24,688 bases of DNA. Source: Desulfobulbaceae bacterium (GTDB lineage Bacteria; Desulfobacterota; Desulfobulbia; Desulfobulbales; Desulfocapsaceae). Both the position numbers and the translations under genes were made by a program. The stretch is from assembly GCA_027067035.1 (NCBI GenBank), contig JAMOMO010000425.1, positions 1-24,688 of the forward strand. Direction: 5' to 3'. Positions 7,891 to 15,884 of this stretch are shown here, in pieces. Below the pieces are notes generated by a model. It ran no database searches. It had not been told where the DNA came from and worked only from the letters and a program-made list of their open reading frames with translations. Positions within the stretch are counted from its first letter, which is position 1, and each line of letters begins with the position of its first letter.

Positions 7891-9312
7891 CTACCAGTCA
7901 ATCTGGTCACAGAGGAACTCACGATCTTCCTTCAAATCCTGTCCATTGAGGTATCTTTCGATGGATTCCGCAGCGACCTTCCCCTGATAAACCGCCTTTG
8001 CGGCAGTCTGAGGGCCAAGAACATTATCACCACCGGCAAACATGTATTCCACCGAAGTCTGAAGAGTTCTCGGATCCGTGTTATAGGTTCCCCAGGACAT
8101 CAGCTCCACATCAACCCCTGTGTCTGCAGTGTGATCAACATTCTGACTGATGGCAGGTACAATGGAATCCGCATCAATCATAAAGTTGGAATCTTCCTGA
8201 ACAACGGGACGACGTCGCCCTGAATCATCAGGCTCGCCAAGTTCCATTCTCACGCATTCAACTTTGGTAAGTTTTCCATCCTCGGAATGGATCTTCACAG
8301 GTGCAGCAAGAAACTCTATGCGAACGCCCTCTTCTTCAAGATGGTGTATTTCCGCAGCAGATGCAGGCATCTCCTCACGGCTTCTTCTATAGAGAATGAA
8401 AACGTCTTCTGAGCCGTAACGCAGTGCAGTACGAGCAACATCAATCGCAACATTACCGCCACCAACAACAACAACTTTTTTACCAAGATCAAGGTCTTCA
8501 CCAAGGTTTATGCGCCGGAGATAGTCAACACCGTGGAGCACACCTTCTGTGGTCTCTTCATTTTCAAGGCCAAGTTTACGGCTTTTGTGTGCACCGACAC
8601 CGTTAAATATGGCATCATAGCCTTCAGCACGAAGATCTTCTATGGACTTATCCTTTCCAATAACCACGTTGGTGTGGAGAGTCACACCGCAGCTTTTCAG
8701 GGCATCGAATTCAGCGTTGATGATATCACGGGGCAGACGAAACGGAGGAATTCCAACGGTAAGCATGCCACCATAAACAGGAAGCGCCTCAAAGATGGTA
8801 CAGGGTATTCCTTTGTGGGCCAGCCAGTAGGCAACAGTCATTCCTGCAGGGCCGGAACCTATGATTGCCACCTTCTTTTTACCGGGAAGTGCACATTCGT
8901 TATGGAGCGGTTTATTATTTTCAACCATCCAGTCAACAATGTATCGTTCCAGCATACCAATGGCTACAGCCTGGCCTTTTCCTTTACCGCGAACGCAGGA
9001 TCCCTCGCACTGAAATTCATGGGGACAAACCCTGGAACATACAGCAGGCATGGATGATGTCTCACGAATTTTCCAGTATGCCTCCTCAACTTTCTTCTCA
9101 CGAAGCAGGGCAATAAAGCCTGGAATATCGTTATGGATGGGACAACCCTTTCTGCATGAAGGTTTCTTGCACTGAAGGCAACGCTCAGCTTCAAGAATGG
9201 CAGTGGACTCGGAATAACCAGAGACAATCTCATCAAAATTCTTAACACGCTCAGCCGGAGTCATTTCAACCGGCATCTGCCTGGCTATCGCCATGCGTTC
9301 CTTAGCTTTCAT
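7891..9312 (-). CDS. gltA: GltA-type NADPH oxidoreductase (glutamate synthase small-subunit-like)
   Basis: A 473-residue FAD/NAD(P)H flavoprotein with an N-terminal double [4Fe-4S] module. Cys ligands are C45, C48, C53, C57 and then C92, C96, C102, C106. The FAD site is IIGSGPAG (from about 151), and the NADPH Rossmann motif VVGGGNVAIDVARTALR is followed by YRRSREEMP. The C-terminal MFAGGDNVLGPQTAAKAVYQGK closes the FAD fold. The length and motifs fit the stand-alone (homotetrameric) GltA family. Close paralogues are the NfnB/SudA large subunits, which need a flavoprotein partner encoded alongside; none is adjacent here, as neighbours are an amidase and the atp operon. The ATG at 9312 follows GAGGTG at good spacing. 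The gene is monocistronic, with its own terminator. Glutamate synthesis versus another electron-transfer role cannot be decided from sequence alone. Confidence 0.85.
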   Translation of the reverse strand: MKAKERMAIARQMPVEMTPAERVKNFDEIVSGYSESTAILEAERCLQCKKPSCRKGCPIHNDIPGFIALLREKKVEEAYWKIRETSSMPAVCSRVCPHEFQCEGSCVRGKGKGQAVAIGMLERYIVDWMVENNKPLHNECALPGKKKVAIIGSGPAGMTVAYWLAHKGIPCTIFEALPVYGGMLTVGIPPFRLPRDIINAEFDALKSCGVTLHTNVVIGKDKSIEDLRAEGYDAIFNGVGAHKSRKLGLENEETTEGVLHGVDYLRRINLGEDLDLGKKVVVVGGGNVAIDVARTALRYGSEDVFILYRRSREEMPASAAEIHHLEEEGVRIEFLAAPVKIHSEDGKLTKVECVRMELGEPDDSGRRRPVVQEDSNFMIDADSIVPAISQNVDHTADTGVDVELMSWGTYNTDPRTLQTSVEYMFAGGDNVLGPQTAAKAVYQGKVAAESIERYLNGQDLKEDREFLCDQIDW

Positions 9313-9370
9313 AAAAACACCTCAAAAGAATGAATTGAAGATATCAAATATAGTGATACGAAAAATGTAA

Positions 9371-9400
9371 AAAAAAAGGTCGTCCCAAAGGACGACCTTT
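9371..9400 (-). terminator. Intrinsic terminator of the atp operon
   Basis: GGTCGTCC (9378-9385) and GGACGACC (9390-9397) form an 8-bp GC-rich stem, extendable by three A-T pairs, with a 4-base loop. In the leftward direction it is followed by a run of T. It lies 24 bases after the atpC stop. Confidence 0.93.
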
Positions 9401-9423
9401 CCATACTACAACAGATTACTTAA

Positions 9424-9837
9424 TCAGGCAATCTTCGCAGCCTTTATACGTGCCAGAGCACGCTGCAAAGCGGCCTCGGCCCGGGCCTGATTGAAGTTAT
9501 CGCCTTGAGCCGCAGCCTGAGCCAGACGCTTTTCTGCACGCTCTTTAGCCTTCATTGCTCTATCTACATCGATCTCTCTTCCAAATTCGGCACTTTCAAC
9601 AAGAAAGGTGATCTTGTTGTTGGAAACCTCGGAAAAACCGCCACTGATCATCAGATTATGACGATCCTTACCCTGTTCATAGGTAAGAAGTCCAATCTTG
9701 ATGGTAGAAAGGAATGGAGCATGATTGGCCAACACACCAAAGTCACCGCCATAACCGGGAGCGTTAACGATATCAACTTCCTCGTTAACAACAGCTCCGG
9801 ATGGAGTCACTACTTCTAAATGTATTTGTTGTGCCAT
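9424..9837 (-). CDS. atpC: ATP synthase F1 subunit epsilon
   Basis: The 137-residue epsilon subunit joins gamma to the c-ring and can inhibit ATP hydrolysis. The N-terminal beta-sandwich is recognised by HLEVVTPSGAVV, then NAPGYGGDFGVLANHAPFLSTIKIG and the MISGGFSEVSNNKITFLVE block. The C-terminus from about residue 90 is Ala/Arg-rich and helical (RAMKAKERAEKRLAQAA), matching the two-helix inhibitory domain. The start ATG follows GAGGA six bases upstream. It is the last gene of the atp operon, 29 bases after atpD, with a strong terminator just downstream. Confidence 0.97.
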   Translation of the reverse strand: MAQQIHLEVVTPSGAVVNEEVDIVNAPGYGGDFGVLANHAPFLSTIKIGLLTYEQGKDRHNLMISGGFSEVSNNKITFLVESAEFGREIDVDRAMKAKERAEKRLAQAAAQGDNFNQARAEAALQRALARIKAAKIA

Positions 9838-9866
9838 GATATATCCTCGTTTGCTTATCAGTTAAC

Positions 9867-11282
9867 TTATGCTTTTTCCTTAGCTTCTTTCTCAAGAGCT
9901 TCAGCAATGGAGCCAACCATATAAACTGAGTTTTCAGAAAGATCATCATGCTTGCCTTCCAGGATTTCCTTGAAGCCTGCAACGGTGTCTTCAACGGTTA
10001 CAAACTTACCGGACATACCGGTGAAAACCTCAGCAACGGTGAATGGCTGGGAGAGGAAACGCTGAATTTTACGGGCGCGACCAACGAGGAGCTGATCTTC
10101 CTCTGAGAGCTCATCCATACCGAGAATGGCGATGATATCCTGGAGATCTTTGTATTTCTGCAGAGAAATCTGAACACCTCGGGCAACATCATAATGCTCC
10201 TGACCAACAACATTAGGATCAAGAATACGTGATGTGGAATCGAGCGGATCAACCGCAGGATAAATTCCAAGCTCAGCAATCTGACGAGAAAGAACAACCG
10301 TTCCGTCAAGATGGGCAAATGTGGTGGCTGGCGCAGGATCTGTCAAGTCATCTGCAGGTACATATACGCACTGTACAGCGGTAATGGAACCTTTAGTGGT
10401 TGAAGTAATACGCTCCTGAAGTCCACCAAGATCTGTAGCAAGTGTCGGCTGATAACCAACAGCTGAAGGAATACGACCGAGAAGGGCGGAAACCTCAGAA
10501 CCTGCCTGGGTGAAACGGAAGATATTATCGACGAAAAAGAGAACGTCCTGTCCCTCTTCATCACGAAAGTACTCAGCAGCAGTCAGTCCGGTAAGAGCAA
10601 CACGGGAACGGGCTCCTGGAGGTTCAGTCATCTGACCGTAAACAAGTGCGGCTTTTGGAAGTACGCCGGACTCTTTCATCTCGTTGTAAAGATCATTTCC
10701 TTCACGGGTACGCTCACCAACACCACAGAATACTGAAATTCCACCATGATGCATGGCGATGTTATTTACCATCTCCATCATGATAACTGTCTTACCACAA
10801 CCGGCACCACCGAAGAGTCCCATTTTTCCACCCATTGGGAAAGGAACAAGGAGATCGATTACCTTAATACCGGTTGCAAGAACACGAACCTCGGTGTCCT
10901 GCTCGGTAAACAGAGGCGCATCACGATGGATGGGCATGGTTTTATCAGATTTGATCTCACCCATTCCATCAACGCTTCGTCCAACAACGTTCATGATACG
11001 TCCAAGGGCGGGCTCGCCAACCGGAATGGTGATGGGCTGCTCGGAGTCACGGGCTTCCATGCCGCGAACAAGACCATCTGTGGCATCCATGGCAATGCAG
11101 CGAACCGCATTATCACCAAGATGCTGGGCAACTTCAATTACAAGGTTATCAGCGTCATCATTGATACCTGGGTTGGTAACAAAAAGCGCATCAAGAATCT
11201 TTGGCAGTTTACCAGCCTCAAACTCAACATCGACAACCGGGCCAATTACTCTGGTTATTTTTCCTACGTTTTGATCACTCAT
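9867..11282 (-). CDS. atpD: ATP synthase F1 subunit beta (catalytic)
   Basis: The catalytic subunit, 471 residues and full length. Walker A is GGAGCGKT at 158-165 (K164, T165), the catalytic glutamate and following arginine are E190 and R191 in GVGERTREGNDLY, and Walker B is DVLFFVDNIFRFTQAGSEVSALLGR. The DELSEED-type lever appears as DELSEEDQL. The P-loop carries Cys at 162, where many beta subunits have Val. The start follows GAGGAGGGAG at eight bases. It is separated from atpG by 51 bases, the largest gap within the operon. Confidence 0.99.
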   Translation of the reverse strand: MSDQNVGKITRVIGPVVDVEFEAGKLPKILDALFVTNPGINDDADNLVIEVAQHLGDNAVRCIAMDATDGLVRGMEARDSEQPITIPVGEPALGRIMNVVGRSVDGMGEIKSDKTMPIHRDAPLFTEQDTEVRVLATGIKVIDLLVPFPMGGKMGLFGGAGCGKTVIMMEMVNNIAMHHGGISVFCGVGERTREGNDLYNEMKESGVLPKAALVYGQMTEPPGARSRVALTGLTAAEYFRDEEGQDVLFFVDNIFRFTQAGSEVSALLGRIPSAVGYQPTLATDLGGLQERITSTTKGSITAVQCVYVPADDLTDPAPATTFAHLDGTVVLSRQIAELGIYPAVDPLDSTSRILDPNVVGQEHYDVARGVQISLQKYKDLQDIIAILGMDELSEEDQLLVGRARKIQRFLSQPFTVAEVFTGMSGKFVTVEDTVAGFKEILEGKHDDLSENSVYMVGSIAEALEKEAKEKA

Positions 11283-11333
11283 CGGGATATCTCCCTCCTC
11301 AAAGTTTTAAAAAAGAAAATTTGCGTATGGTTA

Positions 11334-12209
11334 TTATCCCTTAAGGGCCTCGGCACCGCCAACGATATCCATCAGTTCGCCGGTAACTGCTGCCTGCCTG
11401 GCCTTGTTGTATACAAGGGTCAGATCGCTAACAATATCCTTACATGCATTTGTTGCATTATCCATGGCAGTCATTCGAGCAGCGTGCTCGGATGCGCCAA
11501 CCTGAAGCATGGCATTGTAGATGATTACATTCAGGTACAGTGGCTGCATAACATCCATGATCTCCTCGGTTGAGGGCTCATAGATATAATCTCCAACCGC
11601 CTGTTTCTCAGCAGCACCCTCTTCCTCCTCCATGGGAGTAATGGGCAGCATATCCTGAGCCTCAGGACGCTGAACAGCTACTGACTGAAAGTGGCCGTAA
11701 AGGACCTCCACCTTATCAACGGCGCCATTAAGAAAATTGGTGGCAACATCCTGTGCAATTTCCCGGGCATTAAACATCTGAAAGTCAGACATTATATCCA
11801 GAAACTGATTCCGTACCTTTCCGGTCTTCTTCAATGACTGGTTACCCTTCTTTCCTACACATACAAAGCTTACCGTCTTTCCTTCAGCTTCATACTCGCG
11901 CATTTTCTTTTCGGCGAGTTTAACGATGTTGGCGTTAAAGGATCCACAGAGACCTCTGTCAGAGGTGATGACAACAATCTCAACATTTTTCACTTCCCTT
12001 ACATCCATAAGGGGAAATGAATCGGTATTGCCGCCACCTGACAGATTTGACATGGCCTCATTGAACTTGTCAGCATAAGGACGGAAATTTTCCATCTTAT
12101 CCTGGGCGCCGCGGAGTTTCGCCGAGGCAACCATGTTCATGGCCGATGTGATCTGTGCCGTCTTTTTGACACCAACGATCTTATCTTGAACGTCTTTTAA
12201 ACTGGGCAT
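11334..12209 (-). CDS. atpG: ATP synthase F1 subunit gamma
   Basis: The central rotor shaft, 291 residues. The N-terminal helix PSLKDVQDKIVGVKKTAQIT and the C-terminal helix ending YNKARQAAVTGELMDIVGGAEAL are the conserved parts forming the coiled coil inside the alpha3beta3 ring. The middle Rossmann-like domain has ITSDRGLCGSFNANIV, a gamma hallmark. An acidic stretch (PMEEEEGAAEKQ) near residue 200 is a variable surface loop. The ATG is preceded by GAGGGGG. It lies 18 bases after atpA. Confidence 0.98.
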   Translation of the reverse strand: MPSLKDVQDKIVGVKKTAQITSAMNMVASAKLRGAQDKMENFRPYADKFNEAMSNLSGGGNTDSFPLMDVREVKNVEIVVITSDRGLCGSFNANIVKLAEKKMREYEAEGKTVSFVCVGKKGNQSLKKTGKVRNQFLDIMSDFQMFNAREIAQDVATNFLNGAVDKVEVLYGHFQSVAVQRPEAQDMLPITPMEEEEGAAEKQAVGDYIYEPSTEEIMDVMQPLYLNVIIYNAMLQVGASEHAARMTAMDNATNACKDIVSDLTLVYNKARQAAVTGELMDIVGGAEALKG

Positions 12210-12227
12210 ATCAAGCGTCCCCCTCTA

Positions 12228-13751
12228 TTATTTGAGACCCTTGGTTGCCTTAAAAGTTTCACCGAATGCATCAAGTGCTTTATTCAGTTTGTCTTTAATG
12301 GCATCTGTGAATTCTTCCTGCTCTTTGAGATCTGCAAAGATAGAAGGATCATTGGACTCGATATATGCAAACATCTCATCCTCGTAATCTCTCATGGTTT
12401 CAACAGGAAGAGAATCAAGGTATCCATTGGCACCTGCATACAGAATGGTAACCTGTTTTTCCATTGACAGCGGAGCATACTGTGGCTGTTTGAGAATCTC
12501 AACAAGACGCTCACCACGGGTAAGCTGTGCCTGGGTCGCGGCATCAAGGTCAGAACCAAAGGCGGCAAATGCTGCAAGCTCACGATACTGGGCAAGATCC
12601 AGACGAAGGGTTCCTGCAACCTGCTTCATGGCTTTTACCTGAGCGGCACCACCAACACGGGATACGGAGAGTCCAACGTTAATGGCTGGACGTACACCGG
12701 AGAAGAACAGATTTGGCTCAAGGTAAACCTGGCCGTCTGTAATGGAAATAACGTTTGTTGGAATAAAGGCGGAAACGTCACCAGCCTGGGTCTCGATGAT
12801 TGGAAGTGCGGTAAGAGAACCGGCACCAAGCTCATCGTTTACCTTGGAGGAACGCTCAAGGAGACGTGAATGGTTGAAGAAAATATCTCCAGGATAGGCC
12901 TCACGTCCAGGTGGACGACGGAGAAGCAGAGAGAGCTCACGATAGGCAACGGCCTGTTTGGAGAGATCATCATATACAATCAGTGCATGCTGGCCATTGT
13001 CACGGAAATACTCACCCATGGATGTTCCGGCAAACGGTGCGATGTACTGCATTGGTGCAGGATCAGAGGCACATGCAGCAACAACGGTGGTGTACTCCAT
13101 GGCGCCATGTTTTCTGAGTGCTTCAACAACGAGTGCAACGGTTGATTTTTTCTGACCAACGGCAACATAGATGCAGTGAACATCGGTATCTTTCTGAGCG
13201 ATGATTGCATCAACACAGAGGGCTGTTTTACCGATCTGACGATCGCCGATTACCAGCTCACGCTGTCCACGTCCAACAGGAGTCATGGCATCAACTGCCT
13301 TTGCACCTGTGTAACATGGCTCATGAACACCTTTACGGGCAATAACACCAGGAGCCAGAACCTCAATTTTAGAACTGAGGGCTGCCTTGATTTCGCCCAT
13401 GCCATCAATGGGGAAGCCGATACCGTCAACAACACGACCTTCCATCTCAGGTCCAACAGGAACCTCAGCAATTTTTCCGGTACGCTTAACAAGGTCACCT
13501 TCTTTAATTTTTGTTACAGAACCAAGAACGGCGCAACCGACGTTGTCTTCCTCAAGGTTGAGTGCAAGTCCCATGATGCCGCCCGGGAACTCAAGAAGCT
13601 CCATGGCCATACAATTCTGGACTCCGTAGACACGTGCAATACCATCACCAACGGAGATAACGGTACCGGTCTCATTCAGGTCAATACTGGTTTCGTACTC
13701 ACCAATCTGATCTTTTATAATCTGACTGATTTCTTCGGCTTTGATTTGCAT
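12228..13751 (-). CDS. atpA: ATP synthase F1 subunit alpha
   Basis: The 507-residue non-catalytic nucleotide-binding subunit. The P-loop GDRQIGKT sits at 169-176, the same position as in E. coli, and the segment VGLSVSRVGGAAQ contains the arginine finger that completes the catalytic site on beta. The N-terminal helix (EEISQIIKDQIGEYE) is the docking site for delta. The C-terminal helical domain is intact. The start codon lies two bases after the atpH stop and follows AGGGGAGAGAG, so translation is probably coupled. Confidence 0.99.
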   Translation of the reverse strand: MQIKAEEISQIIKDQIGEYETSIDLNETGTVISVGDGIARVYGVQNCMAMELLEFPGGIMGLALNLEEDNVGCAVLGSVTKIKEGDLVKRTGKIAEVPVGPEMEGRVVDGIGFPIDGMGEIKAALSSKIEVLAPGVIARKGVHEPCYTGAKAVDAMTPVGRGQRELVIGDRQIGKTALCVDAIIAQKDTDVHCIYVAVGQKKSTVALVVEALRKHGAMEYTTVVAACASDPAPMQYIAPFAGTSMGEYFRDNGQHALIVYDDLSKQAVAYRELSLLLRRPPGREAYPGDIFFNHSRLLERSSKVNDELGAGSLTALPIIETQAGDVSAFIPTNVISITDGQVYLEPNLFFSGVRPAINVGLSVSRVGGAAQVKAMKQVAGTLRLDLAQYRELAAFAAFGSDLDAATQAQLTRGERLVEILKQPQYAPLSMEKQVTILYAGANGYLDSLPVETMRDYEDEMFAYIESNDPSIFADLKEQEEFTDAIKDKLNKALDAFGETFKATKGLK

Positions 13752-13753
13752 TT

Positions 13754-14299
13754 CTACTCTCTCCCCTTTATGGAATCTTTTAAACTTGCAAGTTGTGTTT
13801 TAATACTGCCATCGAGTTCAAGATCGCCAACCTTGGCTATAACTCCACCAATGATTGAAGGATCCACGCTTGTTGTCAGTTCCACTTTCTTGCCAGTAAG
13901 CTTTTCTAGTGTTGCCTGCACTTTGGCCTGCAATTCATCACTCAACTCTACTGCCGAGACCACGCTGCCGTGACTGACATTTTGCTCTTCGTCAACCATG
14001 ATCTGGAATTCTTCAGCTATCTCAGGAAGAACACCAGCACGTTTTTTCTCCACCAGCAGGTTGAGAAAATTACTCATAACGCTATCAATGCCCATGGAGG
14101 CAACAACACCCTCCATGACCTTTGCTCTAACATCCATCGGGTAAAGGGGATTTGTCAGTGAATCTGCAAGTCCCACATCAGAGGCATAGACCCCTGCAAG
14201 TCCCTGAAGAGCTTCATTATACTCTTCATATTTTCCGTCCTCTTTGCCGACAGCAAAGAGCGCTTTCGCGTATCGTCTTGCTAAAATTATCTGTTTCAC
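13754..14299 (-). CDS. atpH: ATP synthase F1 subunit delta
   Basis: The 181-residue delta (OSCP-like) subunit ties the top of F1 to the b stalk. The start (MKQIILARRYAKALFAVGKEDG) and the C-terminal motif VDPSIIGGVIAKVGDLELDGSIKTQL match the family. The initiation codon is GTG, overlapping the atpF stop as GTGA, with AGGGG seven bases before it. It sits between atpF and atpA in the usual order. Confidence 0.96.
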   Translation of the reverse strand: MKQIILARRYAKALFAVGKEDGKYEEYNEALQGLAGVYASDVGLADSLTNPLYPMDVRAKVMEGVVASMGIDSVMSNFLNLLVEKKRAGVLPEIAEEFQIMVDEEQNVSHGSVVSAVELSDELQAKVQATLEKLTGKKVELTTSVDPSIIGGVIAKVGDLELDGSIKTQLASLKDSIKGRE

Positions 14300-15069
14300 T
14301 GTACGGCCCCTACTTTATCTAAGTAATCTTCGATAATCTTGACCTGATCGTCAGCTGTCAGATTCTTAATGATTAACTCTTCAGCCATAACTGCAGCCTG
14401 CTCAGTGACCTCAACTTTCAGACTGCGTTTGGCAGCAGTCACTTCGTTGGCAATTGCCATCTCAGCGGAACGTTTGATATCAGCAGCAGATTTTTCAGCG
14501 GCCTCAATGATTCTGGCCTTTTCAATCTCAGCCTGTGCCACTGCTTTTTCGACGATACTGTCAACGTCTTTTTCAACGGATTCAAGCTTGGCGGAGAACT
14601 CTTTATAGTCCTTCTCGGCCTTGATTTTCTTGGCCTCAAGCTCTTCAATCTCTTCTCTTATCTGTTTGCGGCGTGCTCCAAGTCCGTTGGCGATCGGCTT
14701 GGCACCGAATTTCACAAGGATGATAAGGAGAACAATAAAGTTCATCACCCTGAATCCAAGATCTTTCAGTTTGGCCGGTGACAGACTGTCCCGCTTGGCA
14801 TGACCGCCGGCTGCCTCATGGCCGCCTGCTGCTTCGTGACCACCATGCATGGCAGCCTCTTCCGCGGCAAGATCCTGAACCACAGCATGCCCCGCATTTT
14901 CCTCATCAGCCATTACAGTGGCCTGATGGGGATCCGCAGTGGGCATTCCCTCACCAATTACCGCTTCTTCTCCATGGCCTGATGCCCAGACACTCCCAGC
15001 TGCCAGGGCAAACCACAGAAGAAGCGCAACGAGTGCACTTTTCCCGATTGTTCGCTTCATCTCCCTCAT
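14296..15069 (-). CDS. atpF: ATP synthase F0 subunit b with exported His-rich N-terminal extension
   Basis: The peripheral-stalk b subunit, but 257 residues long against about 156-170 for classical b. Residues 1-29 look like a cleavable signal peptide (core ALVALLLWFALAA, cut after VWA). Residues 30-100 are polar and acidic with seven His (32, 48, 61, 75, 78, 84, 90), partly as a GGHEAA hexad repeated about 2.5 times. The membrane segment follows at about 104-121 (LGFRVMNFIVLLIILVKFG) and then a long Ala/Glu/Lys-rich coiled coil to residue 245. The ATG at 15069 is favoured over the ATG three codons later because AAGGAG lies nine bases upstream. Two bases separate it from atpF'. The stalk identity is certain; the role of the extension is unknown. 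Confidence 0.93.
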   Translation of the reverse strand: MREMKRTIGKSALVALLLWFALAAGSVWASGHGEEAVIGEGMPTADPHQATVMADEENAGHAVVQDLAAEEAAMHGGHEAAGGHEAAGGHAKRDSLSPAKLKDLGFRVMNFIVLLIILVKFGAKPIANGLGARRKQIREEIEELEAKKIKAEKDYKEFSAKLESVEKDVDSIVEKAVAQAEIEKARIIEAAEKSAADIKRSAEMAIANEVTAAKRSLKVEVTEQAAVMAEELIIKNLTADDQVKIIEDYLDKVGAVQ

Positions 15070-15071
15070 CC

Positions 15072-15497
15072 TTACAGACTCCTTCCCAAAATTTTTCCTG
15101 CCATGGCAGTTGCAAATCCTTCGAGTCCGGCTTCAAGCTCTTTACGAGCCGCGTCGAACTGAGATTTTACCTCTGCCAGCTGTTTATCTTTTTCAGCATC
15201 GGCTTCAGCTTTTATTGCAGCGAGTTTTTCCTCACCGGCAGCCTTAGCACTGGCACGCGCACTATCAAGCGCAGCCTTGGCCTGGGTAGAGGCCTTATGC
15301 ATTTTTTTGTCTACTTCTTCCTGGCGTCTGCGGGCGTTATCCTCGTACTTAGTCACATCATCGCGCATACCTTGCAACTTGGTGGCCCTTTCCTTTAAAA
15401 TCTTCAGAACCGGCTTATAGATGATTCCATTAAGAAGAAACATCAGAACGAAAGCATTTACGATCTGAAGAAACAGGGTGATATCCATTGAAACCAT
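15072..15497 (-). CDS. atpF': ATP synthase F0 subunit b' (second b-type subunit)
   Basis: A 141-residue b-type subunit. One N-terminal membrane segment (about 6-27, LFLQIVNAFVLMFLLNGIIY) leads into KPVLKILKERATKL and then a long charged coiled coil ending GFATAMAGKILGRSL. It lacks a signal peptide, unlike the following b gene, and the pair presumably forms a b'b heterodimer as in phototrophs and many Desulfobacterota. It is the first gene of the operon. The ATG follows TAGGAG with eight bases between. Confidence 0.93.
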   Translation of the reverse strand: MVSMDITLFLQIVNAFVLMFLLNGIIYKPVLKILKERATKLQGMRDDVTKYEDNARRRQEEVDKKMHKASTQAKAALDSARASAKAAGEEKLAAIKAEADAEKDKQLAEVKSQFDAARKELEAGLEGFATAMAGKILGRSL

Positions 15498-15569
15498 TTT
15501 CTCTGCTCCTAGCTAAGATAACTCAAAAAAATCGCCCAAAATGAATGGTGATTCACAACACGAAAAACG

Positions 15570-15598
15570 GTTGTACCGCATATATACGGTACTGTCAA
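15570..15598 (-). promoter_or_regulatory. Sigma70-like promoter of the atp operon with embedded palindrome
   Basis: Read leftward, the site has a perfect -35 TTGACA (15593-15598), a 17-base spacer and TACAAC as -10 (15570-15575, four of six). The predicted start near 15563 gives a leader of about 65 bases before atpF'. The spacer holds GTACCG-N8-CGGTAC (15573-15592), a perfect 6-bp inverted repeat that abuts the -35 and overlaps the -10, as a repressor operator would. Confidence 0.7.
15573..15592. repeat. Palindrome GTACCG-N8-CGGTAC in the atp promoter
   Basis: The arms are exact reverse complements around the alternating core CATATATA. It lies between the promoter boxes, so a dimeric DNA-binding protein here would block RNA polymerase. 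No regulator gene lies next to it. Confidence 0.6.
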
Positions 15599-15818
15599 CT
15601 TTTTTATAGGGTATATAATGGCTGAAGAAGTTCCATTTCTGCACCCTGTTTTAACTTTTAATATACTATTTCCCGTAATTACCCGTGTACTACATTTTTT
15701 ATCGACATCGTCATCTCACCGCTGCGAGATTCATCCTGCCGGGACCATTGCTGTTTTTAAAAAAATTTCCACAGCCCTGTTTCATGGAGAAAAAACGTGA
15801 AAAACAGCCCCTGAACAG

Positions 15819-15884
15819 AAAAAAACAACTCTTTTCCGCGCCCGCATCAGCCTGCCACCAAATTTTAAGCTGCAGAGCGGAAAA
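15819..15884 (-). terminator. Possible terminator of alaS
   Basis: TTTTCCGC (15832-15839) and GCGGAAAA (15877-15884) are exact reverse complements directly after the alaS stop. Leftward, a run of seven T follows after six bases (15819-15825). The 37-base loop is long and has only short inner pairings, so this is a weak call. Confidence 0.35.

Larger units (their letters stand above)
15498..15884. other. Intergenic region between alaS and the atp operon
   Basis: These 387 bases carry the atp promoter and its palindrome (15570-15598), an AT-rich block (about 15600-15680) and, beside alaS, a possible terminator (15819-15884). A 60-codon open frame at 15618-15800 has no ribosome-binding site or recognisable protein features, and I do not consider it a gene. 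No tRNA or other RNA gene is evident. Confidence 0.6.

Noticed and set aside
10746..11573. 275-codon rightward open frame opposite atpD/atpG
   Set aside because: It is fully antisense to two highly conserved subunits and has no domain; codon bias of the real genes leaves this frame open.
13176..13973. 265-codon rightward open frame opposite atpA/atpH
   Set aside because: Antisense shadow of conserved ATP synthase genes, with no ribosome-binding site or family resemblance.
14800..14844. Short tandem repeat suspected to be a mobile or CRISPR-like repeat
   Set aside because: It is the coding repeat for the GGHEAA hexads of the b subunit, only about 2.5 copies, in frame.
15618..15800. 60-codon open frame in the atp-alaS intergenic region
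   Set aside because: No ribosome-binding site, no recognisable domain, AT-rich surroundings. A TATAAT at 15614-15619 overlaps its start and lacks a -35.
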